Translations under genes and position numbers: made by a program
Origin: JBAYGJ01 sp041666685
Lineage (GTDB): Bacteria; Patescibacteriota; Patescibacteriia; UBA10025; JAHIVO01
NCBI GenBank assembly: GCA_041666685.1
Contig: JBAYGJ010000009.1
Location: 1-29,141, forward strand
DNA length: 29,141 nt
Reading direction: 5' to 3'
Shown here: in pieces, positions 1 to 7,404 of the stretch
Numbering within the stretch: the first letter of the stretch is position 1
Layout of the letters: each line of letters begins with the position of its first letter
Notes under the pieces: model-generated
What the model was told of the DNA's origin: nothing
Seen by the model: only the letters and a program-made list of their open reading frames with translations
The model's database searches: none

Positions 1-600
1 GATGAGGAAATCCACGACGCGGTTCAAGCTTCGGTCAATCGGGCACTAGGACGGAACTTCGAAGTGCTCGAAGTCGTTCCTGGCCTGATAACTGGCTTAC
101 AGACCGTGACGTTCTCTAACGGCACAACCCGGGACGAAGAGTTCAACAATGTCCAAGGCTACCGCGCCAGGGTCAGAGACAAGAAAACCGGACGGGAGCG
201 TGATCTGTACGGCCAGCAGATATGCATGAACCCGCTGGGCACCAGCGTGGCCAGTGAGTTCTCCGGGACATTCACCCCCGATGATGACACTCTGCCCCCT
301 TCCCGTATTCCGTTCCTCGAAAACGAGCAGGTGGATGTCATCAATCGACATCAGACAGAAGGCACAGAGGTGACCATCGACGACCTGCCCGGCGAGGACA
401 TCGAGCCGGCAGCCGAAACCGTAATCACGTCGACGCTCACGCCTACTGCTGACGGAAGGCTGCACATAACCAAACTGCAGGTTTCCCCGGAAAGAGGCAT
501 GACGATCGAAGGATCCGAGATCGCCATAACGATCGAAGATCTTCACAGCCTCCTCTATCAGGTCACTGGTAAGCATCCCAACGACCTGAAAAAGGAATAG
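1..600 (+). CDS. Hypothetical protein, 5' end cut by window edge
   Basis: The reading frame is open from base 1, so the gene begins outside the window; GTG at 64 is only an internal in-frame codon. The visible 199 residues are acidic and hydrophilic, with no membrane segment, no cysteine-rich site and no catalytic motif I recognise. A central part rich in D, E, T and P (about residues 90-155) precedes a C-terminal stretch with alternating hydrophobic residues that could form a small beta/alpha domain. A strong hairpin terminator follows 57 nt after the stop. I cannot assign a function. Confidence 0.7.
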   Translation, partial: DEEIHDAVQASVNRALGRNFEVLEVVPGLITGLQTVTFSNGTTRDEEFNNVQGYRARVRDKKTGRERDLYGQQICMNPLGTSVASEFSGTFTPDDDTLPPSRIPFLENEQVDVINRHQTEGTEVTIDDLPGEDIEPAAETVITSTLTPTADGRLHITKLQVSPERGMTIEGSEIAITIEDLHSLLYQVTGKHPNDLKKE

Positions 601-657
601 TAATCGTACCTAACGCCATCCTAAATATTGGAATGGAAGTGGTATACAAAAACCGCG

Positions 658-695
658 CCGCCTGTTGAACTTTCAACGGGCGGTCTTTTATTTTT
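658..695 (+). terminator. Rho-independent terminator after the first gene
   Basis: A 12-bp stem (658-669 with 672-683, one G-T pair) closes on a two-base gap and is followed by a T-rich run (684-697). It ends transcription of the gene at 1-600. Confidence 0.8.
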
Positions 696-740
696 TCTAA
701 AAAAGCTAAATCCTATTTCTAACTTCCCCTCCCCAACCTT

Positions 741-945
741 CCGCCCTTATAAAAAATGTTAAGAAAATTGCGAGAGGAGGAATGGTTACCTATGGGCAAC
801 CGCGGCATCATGTTCGAGCGAACGCAGCAAAGCGAGGAGCGAGTTATGCCGCGGAAAGACGACGAGCCAATTTTCGTTAATTTTTTATCCTGGGCGGCGT
901 CTCTTTTGGTTACTTTTCTGGACGAGCAGAAAAGTAACAAATAAC
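741..945 (+). repeat. Dispersed structured repeat, copy A
   Basis: This noncoding stretch resembles 18960-19152 in order and content. Both start with a CGCCC / A-run / TGTTA block, carry an inner inverted repeat (here 800-808 with 846-854, 9 bp perfect), then a conserved core (about 859-908: GACGA, GAGCC, CGTTAATTTTTT, GGGCG), and end in a perfect hairpin (909-920 with 927-938, 12 bp, 6-nt loop). Loop and arms differ between copies while pairing is kept. It lies in the same orientation as copy B, just after a gene terminator. Open frames inside it look like repeat by-products, not genes. Confidence 0.7.
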
Positions 946-1004
946 ACTTACCGCCAAGAAAAGCGGCAAACAGCAAATATTATCATATCCCCATTTCTAG
1001 ACAC

Positions 1005-1038
1005 ATTTAAAAAACGGTTGCCTAATTAGGCAACCGTT
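1005..1038 (-). terminator. Rho-independent terminator of purD
   Basis: A perfect 10-bp inverted repeat (1013-1022 with 1029-1038, loop TAATTA) has a run of A on its left, which is a T tract for minus-strand transcription leaving purD. Confidence 0.85.
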
Positions 1039-1066
1039 GTATTTCTTTGTGTTCAAATCCCTCCTG

Positions 1067-2359
1067 CTATTTGATAGTGGCAAATGCTTTGGCCCCAATA
1101 TCAGAACGGAATTCCATGCCCGTAAATTCGATACCCTTCACGGCGGCATAGGCGGTTTCGATCGCCTCATACAGCGACAGACCGAGTCCGATGACGTTCG
1201 CGACACGTCCACCATCCGTCAGCGGCAGCCCGGATTCGAAACCGTTCACCGTTCCGGCGTGGCAGATCATGACATCCTGCCGCCTGGCCGCCTCGTCCAG
1301 CCCCTTGATGACGAAACCGGTCCGGTATTTGCCCGGGTACCCGCCAGAAACCAGGACTACACACACGGCAAACTGAGCATCCCACTCGATCTCATACGAC
1401 TCGAGGGTGCCGTCAACGCAGGCGAAGAGCATTTCCAAGAAATCGGAGTCCAAGAGCGGCAGGATAGCCTGCGTTTCCGGGTCACCGAAACGGACATTGA
1501 ACTCCAAGACGCGGGGGCCGTCCTGGGTGATCATCAGGCCGGCATAGAGGCAGCCGGTAAACGGATTGCCTTCCATCGCCATGCCGCCCAGTATCGGCGT
1601 GATGATCGTCCGGTCGATAGTCTGCAGCATTGCGTCGTCGACCCACGGCACGGGAGCGATTGCACCCATACCGCCGGTGTTCGGACCGGTGTCACCCTCA
1701 CACAGCGCCTTATGGTCCTGGGACGGGATAAGCAGACGGTGAGACTCGCCGTCGCAAATCGCCAGGACTGATATTTCCTGGCCAGTCAGGAATTCCTCGA
1801 TGATCACTGTGTCTCCGGCCTCACCGAATACGCGGTGCAACAACATCTGCTTCAGGACTTCCCGGGCATGCACCATGTCATGGCACACAACTGCGCCTTT
1901 ACCACCGGCCAGACCGTCGGCCTTAATGACCAACGGCACGCCGACCTTTCGGGCATACTCCCAGGCCAGGTCGAATCTTGTAAACGCCTGGTAGGCCGCT
2001 GTCGGCACTTGTGTCGCAGCCATCATTTGTTTTGCGAACAGCTTCGACCCCTCGAGAGCGGCCGCAGCCTGTGTCGGACCAAAAATCCTCAAGCCTGCCT
2101 CACGAAACCTGTCCACGATGCCGTCCATCAGCGGTTTTTCCGGACCCACGACGGTCAGGTCGATCTCGTGCTCGAGCGCGAATTTTAGCAGTGCCGGAAC
2201 ATCATCGGCTTTGATGGCCACATTCGTAGCCCGCTCGAGCGTGCCGGCATTGCCAGGCGCGCAGAAAATCTCGCCGGCCAGGCTCGACTCGCTGATACAC
2301 TGGACCAGCACATGCTCCCGTCCACCGCTGCCGATCACCAATACTTTCATCTTTTTCAT
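1067..2359 (-). CDS. purD: Phosphoribosylamine--glycine ligase (GAR synthetase)
   Basis: PurD joins glycine to 5-phosphoribosylamine using ATP, the second step of de novo purine synthesis in the cytoplasm. The 430 residues match the usual full length. Visible marks are the N-terminal GSGGREH loop (about residues 10-16), GPEKPL near 72, the ATP-grasp KADGLAGGKG near 148, and the family signature RFGDPETQ near 293. The start at 2359 (MKKMKV) is chosen because AGGAG lies 6 nt upstream; the second ATG (2350) would be too far away. The gene is monocistronic, with a TTGACT/17/CAAGAT promoter and its own terminator. No other purine gene is present here, although folD, which supplies one-carbon units to that pathway, lies at the far end of the window. 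Confidence 0.96.
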   Translation of the reverse strand: MKKMKVLVIGSGGREHVLVQCISESSLAGEIFCAPGNAGTLERATNVAIKADDVPALLKFALEHEIDLTVVGPEKPLMDGIVDRFREAGLRIFGPTQAAAALEGSKLFAKQMMAATQVPTAAYQAFTRFDLAWEYARKVGVPLVIKADGLAGGKGAVVCHDMVHAREVLKQMLLHRVFGEAGDTVIIEEFLTGQEISVLAICDGESHRLLIPSQDHKALCEGDTGPNTGGMGAIAPVPWVDDAMLQTIDRTIITPILGGMAMEGNPFTGCLYAGLMITQDGPRVLEFNVRFGDPETQAILPLLDSDFLEMLFACVDGTLESYEIEWDAQFAVCVVLVSGGYPGKYRTGFVIKGLDEAARRQDVMICHAGTVNGFESGLPLTDGGRVANVIGLGLSLYEAIETAYAAVKGIEFTGMEFRSDIGAKAFATIK

Positions 2360-2416
2360 GAGATACTCCTTTATCAGAATAAAGTGGATTTAATAAAATC
2401 AATGAACAATTACGCT

Positions 2417-2445
2417 ATCTTGGCAGAACGCGACTGAATAGTCAA
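2417..2445 (-). promoter_or_regulatory. Sigma-70-type promoter of purD
   Basis: On the minus strand TTGACT (2445-2440), a 17-nt spacer and CAAGAT (2422-2417) precede purD, followed by an AGGAG ribosome site at 2370-2366. The -10 box is imperfect, but the spacing matches other promoters in this window. Confidence 0.55.
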
Positions 2446-2523
2446 TACGGTGAACAAGGGCATGATACACTATAGGTGTAACATCCTGTCGCCAGGGACG
2501 ATTATATAACCGTATATACACGC

Positions 2524-3096
2524 ATGGATCTAATACAATACAAAATGCCGGAACTGGTAGCGCAGGCCCAGGCCGGGGACGAACAATGTGCCGGCGAGAT
2601 ATTCGACCGCTACCGCCAGGCTATTTACCGTTTCTTCACGTACCGGGTTGGCAGCCGAGAAGATGCCGAAGACCTGACCCAGACCACTTTCCTGGAAATG
2701 GTCATGTCACTTCATCGGTACCGACCGCAGCCAAACGCCAGTTTCTCATCCTGGCTGTTCCGGATTGCCCGACACCGGCTGATAGACTATTACCGGCGAA
2801 AAAAAACCACCGTACAATTAGACGGTCTCAGCGCGACAGACCATCCTACATTACAGAATGAAATGTCCGAACCGGTTGTTGATACGCGGATCCAAATTAT
2901 CCGTGCGCAAATGCGGCGGCTCCCTGAAAAATACCAAACCATCCTGCAATTGACCCTGGTCGAAGATTTGAGCCTGCATGAGGTCGCAATAATTATGGAA
3001 ATATCGGACCTGCACGCCCGCGTACTCAAACACCGGGCGTTGAAAAAAATAAAGGGCTTGATGCCTGATAATTCTATTATGTATGATCCGCTCTGA
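2524..3096 (+). CDS. RNA polymerase sigma factor, ECF (sigma-70 family)
   Basis: A 190-residue two-domain sigma factor. Region 2 spans about residues 18-95 (YRFFTYRVGSREDAEDLTQT, then WLFRIARHRLIDYYRRKK), and region 4 about 132-182 (LPEKYQTILQL, then a helix-turn-helix around SLHEVAIIM). Sigma 1.1 and region 3 are absent, which places it in the ECF group. It overlaps the next gene by 14 nt in a different frame, so the two are translationally coupled. No ribosome site is visible; TATATA at 2513-2518 ends 5 nt before the ATG, suggesting leaderless mRNA. Promoter targets cannot be read from the sequence. Partner genes often act as anti-sigma factors, and the downstream membrane protein is the obvious candidate. 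Confidence 0.92.
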   Translation: MDLIQYKMPELVAQAQAGDEQCAGEIFDRYRQAIYRFFTYRVGSREDAEDLTQTTFLEMVMSLHRYRPQPNASFSSWLFRIARHRLIDYYRRKKTTVQLDGLSATDHPTLQNEMSEPVVDTRIQIIRAQMRRLPEKYQTILQLTLVEDLSLHEVAIIMEISDLHARVLKHRALKKIKGLMPDNSIMYDPL

Positions 3097-4186
3097 CCAA
3101 CAAAAAAAAACTACGGATTTTGGGGTATTATTCAATCGCGCTTTGGAAGACCGAATGACTGACGCCCAAGCCCAGCAGCTGAAAAGCGCGATGCTTGATG
3201 CTTATCGGAATGTTGCCAGCAAACAGTTGTCCGGCGGTGACCCGCGCCTGCCGATGGAAGAAAATATTTACGGCTCTTTTTTGTCAGCAGTTAATAAATT
3301 AATACTGAAACCAATGATCCCAATCATTATTGCCATCGCCTTGATTGTCACCGGCACTGGCACGGCCATCGCTGCTGACCAGGCGAAACCTGGCGACACG
3401 CTCTACCCTGTCGACCGGGCGATCGAACATGTCTCGTACAACTTCGCCGTCAGCGAAGCAAGCAAAGCGGACATGCTGGTTCAATTCGCCGCCGAACGCG
3501 AAAAGGAACATGCGGCCTTAATCATAGCCGGCCGTACCAAAGACGCACTGCATGCCACAGAGGACACAAAACAGGCCTTGCAAAAAGCGGCCGAAGTCAT
3601 TGAACGCGTACAGGCGGAACACCAAGAAAGCAACCAAACCCAGGCGGCGCAATCGTTGAACTCCGTTGAGGAAAAACTGAACGAAATACAAAACCGCTTC
3701 ACTGAACGCCAACGGGAAGAGGTAAAAAACAGAGTAAAAAATGCTTTGGGTGAGGTGGAGGCAGAAGCGACGATCCGCAATGGGCAAACGACCGTCAAGC
3801 TGAAATATAACGGCCAGGAATTCCGTTATACGCTGAGCACCACGGATATCAACTCGATTATTGCCTCTGTCCAGGAACGGACCGGGTTAAGCTCGGCTGA
3901 TGTTAAAGCTCTCCTAAAAACGGATACTGAAGATACGGATACGGCGTCCGACGAGGCAGAAAATTTAATAAATACCAACACGGTCAATACGAACCTGAAT
4001 GCCAATACCAACCCAACAAACGTCAATGCGAACAAGAACCTCAACTACGAATACAATAATAACTATAATTACAGCTACAACGGCAATACCAACGGTAGCG
4101 AAAGCCAAGAAGAGCCGGCAGATAATTCTAACAATGGGCAAGGAGACCAGAATCAGAACCGTAACAGGAATGAAGCGGGAGATTAA
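3083..4186 (+). CDS. DUF5667-like membrane protein with Asn-rich tail, putative sigma regulator
   Basis: Length 367 residues. Residues 1-75 are hydrophilic and probably cytoplasmic; one membrane segment lies at about 76-97. The exterior part opens with the sequence PGDTLYPVDRAIEHV, typical of DUF5667 proteins, and continues as a long helical region rich in A, E, K and Q (about 110-240). The C-terminal ~75 residues are almost entirely N, T, Y, Q and S in NTN/NAN repeats, a low-complexity surface tail common in Patescibacteria. The start overlaps the sigma gene stop, so I infer that it senses an envelope signal and controls that sigma factor. There is no zinc-binding anti-sigma HxxxCxxC motif, so the anti-sigma role is an inference from context. 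A strong terminator follows. Confidence 0.8.
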   Translation: MIRSDQQKKTTDFGVLFNRALEDRMTDAQAQQLKSAMLDAYRNVASKQLSGGDPRLPMEENIYGSFLSAVNKLILKPMIPIIIAIALIVTGTGTAIAADQAKPGDTLYPVDRAIEHVSYNFAVSEASKADMLVQFAAEREKEHAALIIAGRTKDALHATEDTKQALQKAAEVIERVQAEHQESNQTQAAQSLNSVEEKLNEIQNRFTERQREEVKNRVKNALGEVEAEATIRNGQTTVKLKYNGQEFRYTLSTTDINSIIASVQERTGLSSADVKALLKTDTEDTDTASDEAENLINTNTVNTNLNANTNPTNVNANKNLNYEYNNNYNYSYNGNTNGSESQEEPADNSNNGQGDQNQNRNRNEAGD

Positions 4187-4207
4187 TTAAATGGCGACTC
4201 ATCTAAA

Positions 4208-4234
4208 CCCGCCAGGCGAACTGGCGGGTTTTTT
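4208..4234 (+). terminator. Rho-independent terminator of the sigma/DUF5667 operon
   Basis: Perfect 8-bp stem (4208-4215 with 4221-4228), loop GCGAA, followed by six T. Confidence 0.9.
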
Positions 4235-4242
4235 AGTGACGC

Positions 4243-4270
4243 TTGACTTTTGGAACGCGGGTAGTACACT
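4243..4270 (+). promoter_or_regulatory. Sigma-70-type promoter
   Basis: TTGACT (4243-4248), 16-nt spacer, TACACT (4265-4270), directly after the previous terminator. It drives the gene at 4311, whose ribosome site AAGGAGG lies at 4299-4305. Confidence 0.65.
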
Positions 4271-4310
4271 TATGCAAAGTACATTTTCACGACAGCAAAG
4301 GAGGTGGACA

Positions 4311-4742
4311 ATGAGTCGAGCTTCGAATAGCCAGGAAATTTCCGAACTCCTGCAGATCCAATGGGATCTAAGCCAGACAGATGAATACCGACAGATGGCA
4401 ATGGCGGAATTGGGCCATGAGCCGACACCAGAGGAAGTATTCATTTTCTTTACCAATAAGTACGCCGAGCAATTCCGGATCGAATGGCAGATTGCCCAAA
4501 ACGCCCTGGTCCGCGTGTTTGCCGGTGTTCAACTGGGACACAACCCAACATACCGCGAAGCCTATGAATACTTCGACTCCCGGTTTGGCGAAGAATTCCG
4601 TAAAGCGTGGCTAGCCTCCCAGTCACCGGAGAACCGCTGGTTTGCCGGCGAGGCATTGCATCATTACCCGACTGGGAGGGAGGCTTACGAACATCTCCTG
4701 AAAGTCTGGGCTGATCCGAAGCCAGCAATGGAGCGTGCATGA
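4311..4742 (+). CDS. Hypothetical protein of three ~40-residue repeats
   Basis: 143 residues starting at ATG 4311, fixed by AAGGAGG 5 nt upstream; a longer frame from 4191 would run through the terminator of the previous gene and is rejected. After an N-terminal segment the protein is three related helical units: LGHEPTPEEVFIFF...F..EW, LGHNPTYREAYEYF...F..AW and HHYPTGREAYEHLLKVW. The shared pattern is a small residue, LGHxPT, then EAYExF, then an aromatic end. No membrane segment, cysteine or catalytic motif is visible. It is monocistronic, and the stop codon lies in the loop of its terminator. The function is unknown; a protein-binding helical repeat is one possibility. Confidence 0.8.
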   Translation: MSRASNSQEISELLQIQWDLSQTDEYRQMAMAELGHEPTPEEVFIFFTNKYAEQFRIEWQIAQNALVRVFAGVQLGHNPTYREAYEYFDSRFGEEFRKAWLASQSPENRWFAGEALHHYPTGREAYEHLLKVWADPKPAMERA

Positions 4743-4756
4743 GCACGCTCTTTTTT
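4731..4756 (+). terminator. Terminator overlapping the stop codon
   Basis: Perfect 8-bp stem (4731-4738 with 4743-4750) with loop ATGA, which contains the TGA stop of the preceding gene, followed by six T. The last codons of the gene encode the 5' arm. Confidence 0.9.
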
Positions 4757-4770
4757 ATTACCGATGGGGA

Positions 4771-4799
4771 TTGAAAAAAACTGCCAAATTCATTATAAT
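4771..4799 (+). promoter_or_regulatory. Promoter giving a leaderless ABC operon mRNA
   Basis: TTGAAA (4771-4776), 17-nt spacer and perfect TATAAT (4794-4799). The ATG at 4806 is 7 nt past the -10 box, where transcription should start, so the mRNA probably begins at the AUG. Confidence 0.75.
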
Positions 4800-4805
4800 A
4801 GCATC

Positions 4806-6185
4806 ATGCCTGAAGCAGAAAAAACAACACCAAAAGCAGAAGATATAAAACCGATAATTGAGGTGAACCGCCTGAGTGTCACCTATTTCATGGGCCGGAC
4901 CAACGAGGTCAAGGCACTCCAGGACGTGAGCCTGAAAATCTATCCGGGCGAATTTATCATTTTTTTCGGACCGTCCGGTTGCGGCAAATCCACCCTCCTC
5001 TACTCCATCGCCGGGCTGGAGACACATACCCATGGCGATATTATCGTGGACGGCAAAAACGTTGCCAAGATGAAAAAAAACGAGGTCGCAGAATTCCGCC
5101 AGAAAAAAACTGGCATGATCTTCCAGGCGTTTTACCTGATCAACTCCCTTTCCGTCGTCAAGAACGTCGTCCTGCCCCAGATCGCTATCCAGGCTGAGCG
5201 CATCACACGCATGGCCAAAGCGAAAAAACTGCTGGAGCATTTCGGGGTCAGCACCCAGGCAGACAAACTGCCGTCAGAATTGTCCGGTGGCCAGCAACAG
5301 CGCGTGGCAATCTGCCGAGCCCTCATGAACGACCCCCAGATCGTCCTGGCCGATGAGCCGGTCGGCAACTTGGACTCGAAGTCTTCACGCGATGTGATGG
5401 AGCTAATAGGCGAGCTGAATACTGATCAGCACAAAACGATCATCCTGGTTACCCACGACCCGTCGCACCTGAATCTGGCACACCGGGTTTTTTACATGAA
5501 AGACGGGAAAATCGTGGATATAAAGGTGAATAATGCCATCACAGCCGCCGCGGAACAGGGTTGGGGCGCCAAAGAGGCGCCGAGCGTCTCGAAAGAATTG
5601 GAACTGCTCATCCGGACCTATTCCGGTATCGCCCCCGGACAGTTAGGGGGCCTCCTAATCCCGTTCAAAGCCAAGCAGGTCGTAGCCGAAGTACTGACCG
5701 GCATGTCTGCCGAGGAATTGAATAAAATCGAAAAACAGGTCCAGCAGATGATGCTTTCCAGCCTGGAGGACAAGGAGCGGCTTGTTTCATTCCTCGATCG
5801 GCCGGCCAGCGAAGGCGGCATCGAATTGGACAAACGGACCGCTCTCAAACTCGGGGAAAAAATTGAGCGGGTGCTGGAAGAAATTCGCGTCCTGCAAAAA
5901 GAAGAAAAAGAACAGAAGGAAGGCAAGGTCCGCGGCGTGGACAAGCAAGCCTCTGAAGCGCGCAGCTATCTGCTGGAAACGTTCAATGCCGACCTGCACG
6001 ACCAAAAACAGGTACAAGCCATGGATAAGGCGCTGGTCCAGCGGCTGACAAACAAAATCGACAAGGACCAGCTGAGCTTCCTGCTCCACCAGCCTCTCCC
6101 GGCCGGACCAGATTTGGACAGGCGGATCGCCCGTAAGATGGCGAAACATTTCGAATTATTAATGCTCGGAAAATTTTCCGGTTAA
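4806..6185 (+). CDS. ABC transporter ATP-binding protein (MacB/LolD-like) with duplicated C-terminal extension
   Basis: 459 residues. The N-terminal ~240 are a complete nucleotide-binding domain: Walker A GPSGCGKST (55-63), Q-loop around IFQ (105-107), signature LSGGQ (159-163), Walker B with LADEP (181-185) and switch His217. It resembles LolD/MacB/FtsE ATPases that power type VII ABC exporters. The last ~210 residues are not part of the usual enzyme. They are charged and helical and contain two similar units (around 330-365 and 415-450: hydrophobic FL, then P-rich linker, LDRR or LDKR, then a K-rich helix) separated by a K/E coiled coil. The start at 4806 is set by the promoter; ATG 4764 lies upstream of it. 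It is followed after 3 nt by its permease. Confidence 0.93.
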   Translation: MPEAEKTTPKAEDIKPIIEVNRLSVTYFMGRTNEVKALQDVSLKIYPGEFIIFFGPSGCGKSTLLYSIAGLETHTHGDIIVDGKNVAKMKKNEVAEFRQKKTGMIFQAFYLINSLSVVKNVVLPQIAIQAERITRMAKAKKLLEHFGVSTQADKLPSELSGGQQQRVAICRALMNDPQIVLADEPVGNLDSKSSRDVMELIGELNTDQHKTIILVTHDPSHLNLAHRVFYMKDGKIVDIKVNNAITAAAEQGWGAKEAPSVSKELELLIRTYSGIAPGQLGGLLIPFKAKQVVAEVLTGMSAEELNKIEKQVQQMMLSSLEDKERLVSFLDRPASEGGIELDKRTALKLGEKIERVLEEIRVLQKEEKEQKEGKVRGVDKQASEARSYLLETFNADLHDQKQVQAMDKALVQRLTNKIDKDQLSFLLHQPLPAGPDLDRRIARKMAKHFELLMLGKFSG

Positions 6186-6188
6186 CCT

Positions 6189-7400
6189 ATGAAAATCAGC
6201 GACCTTCTGACATTATCCACCCGCATGTTCACGACGCGCCCGATGCGTACGTTCCTGACCATCCTGGGCGTCAGCATCGGCATCGGTGCCGTACTCTTTT
6301 TGGTCTCGCTGGGCTATGGCATGCAACGGGTAATCCTGAGCCAGATAACTACGGCCGACGCCCTACTTTCGCTTGATGTAAGCCCAGGATCATCCGGCCT
6401 GATCGGACTGACCCAGCAAAACATCGACAAATTGGGGAAAATCAGCGGCGTCAGTGAAGTCGCCCGGTTGAAAAGCATGTCCGGCCAGCTTGGGTACCAG
6501 GAACTGACCAGCGACACCATATTCAGGGTCATTGATCCGGCATTTTTCAGGATGAACGGCATGTCGGCACTCAAAGGAGAACTCTTTACCGCGCCAAAAG
6601 AGGCAAACATCGTCATTTCCACCGCCACAGCCAAACTGTTCAATGTTGAACCTCAGGATATGATCAATCAAAAAATATCCCTAACCATCAACATACCTTC
6701 GGATACGATCGACGAGGAAAGCGGTACCCCGACCACCACGACTATCACCTTTCCGCAGCCGTTTACTATCAAGGGTATTATTGACGACTCGACCGCCAGC
6801 ATCGCCTATGTCCCGCTCAGCCTGGTCCAGAGCCTCTCCTCAGTCACGACATTTGATTCTATCAAAGCCAAAGTGATCAGCCAGGAACAAGCCCCGGCAA
6901 TACGCGAACAGATCATCGGCCAGGGCTTTATCGTCACCTCGCTGTCTGACGTCATCAACCAGGCCAACCAGATTTTCCGCATTTTACAGATCGTCCTCGG
7001 CATGTTTGGCTTGGTCGCATTGGTCGTCTCGGCCATCGGCATGTTCAACACCATGACGATCGCCCTGCTCGAACGTATCAACGAAATCGGAATTATGCGA
7101 TCCATCGGCGTCACCCGGGGGGATATCAGGAAAATGTTTATCATCGAATCGATGACCATGGGTTTCCTGGGCGGCGTCGGCGGCGTGCTGATCGGCATAC
7201 TGGGCGGCGTATTGGCCAATATCGGCATCAACTTGCTGGCAAAAAGTTTCGGCGGACAGTCATTGAACCTGTTTTACAACCCGCCCTGGTTCATCGCCGT
7301 GATCATCGGCTTCTCCACGATTGTCGGTTTCCTGACCGGCCTGTTCCCATCGCGCCGGGCCGCCAATATCGACCCGCTGGAAGCGCTCCGATATAAATAA
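6189..7400 (+). CDS. ABC transporter permease, MacB/FtsX family
   Basis: 403 residues with the classical type VII ABC layout. One membrane helix lies near the N-terminus (about 20-44), then a ~220-residue extracytoplasmic MacB-type periplasmic-core domain, then three helices (about 266-290, 318-345, 362-388). The C-terminal FtsX domain carries the conserved ERINEIGIMRSIGVTRGDI coupling helix and ends in RRAANIDPLEALRYK, typical of the family. It pairs with the ATPase 3 nt upstream. Such complexes use ATP to move or release envelope substrates (lipoproteins, peptides, antibiotics) by mechanotransmission. The substrate here is unknown; the co-transcribed fibronectin-III surface protein is the best clue. 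Confidence 0.94.
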   Translation: MKISDLLTLSTRMFTTRPMRTFLTILGVSIGIGAVLFLVSLGYGMQRVILSQITTADALLSLDVSPGSSGLIGLTQQNIDKLGKISGVSEVARLKSMSGQLGYQELTSDTIFRVIDPAFFRMNGMSALKGELFTAPKEANIVISTATAKLFNVEPQDMINQKISLTINIPSDTIDEESGTPTTTTITFPQPFTIKGIIDDSTASIAYVPLSLVQSLSSVTTFDSIKAKVISQEQAPAIREQIIGQGFIVTSLSDVINQANQIFRILQIVLGMFGLVALVVSAIGMFNTMTIALLERINEIGIMRSIGVTRGDIRKMFIIESMTMGFLGGVGGVLIGILGGVLANIGINLLAKSFGGQSLNLFYNPPWFIAVIIGFSTIVGFLTGLFPSRRAANIDPLEALRYK

Positions 7401-7404
7401 TCGT

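Noticed and set aside
719..976. 85-codon minus-strand open frame
   Set aside because: It spans repeat copy A and its hairpins. A similar frame appears in copy B, so it is a by-product of the repeat.
1037..1771. 244-codon plus-strand open frame
   Set aside because: It is the antisense of purD, whose family motifs and ribosome site are clear.
4764..4805. Upstream ATG as start of the ABC ATPase
   Set aside because: It lies before a TTGAAA/17/TATAAT promoter whose transcript would begin at about 4806.
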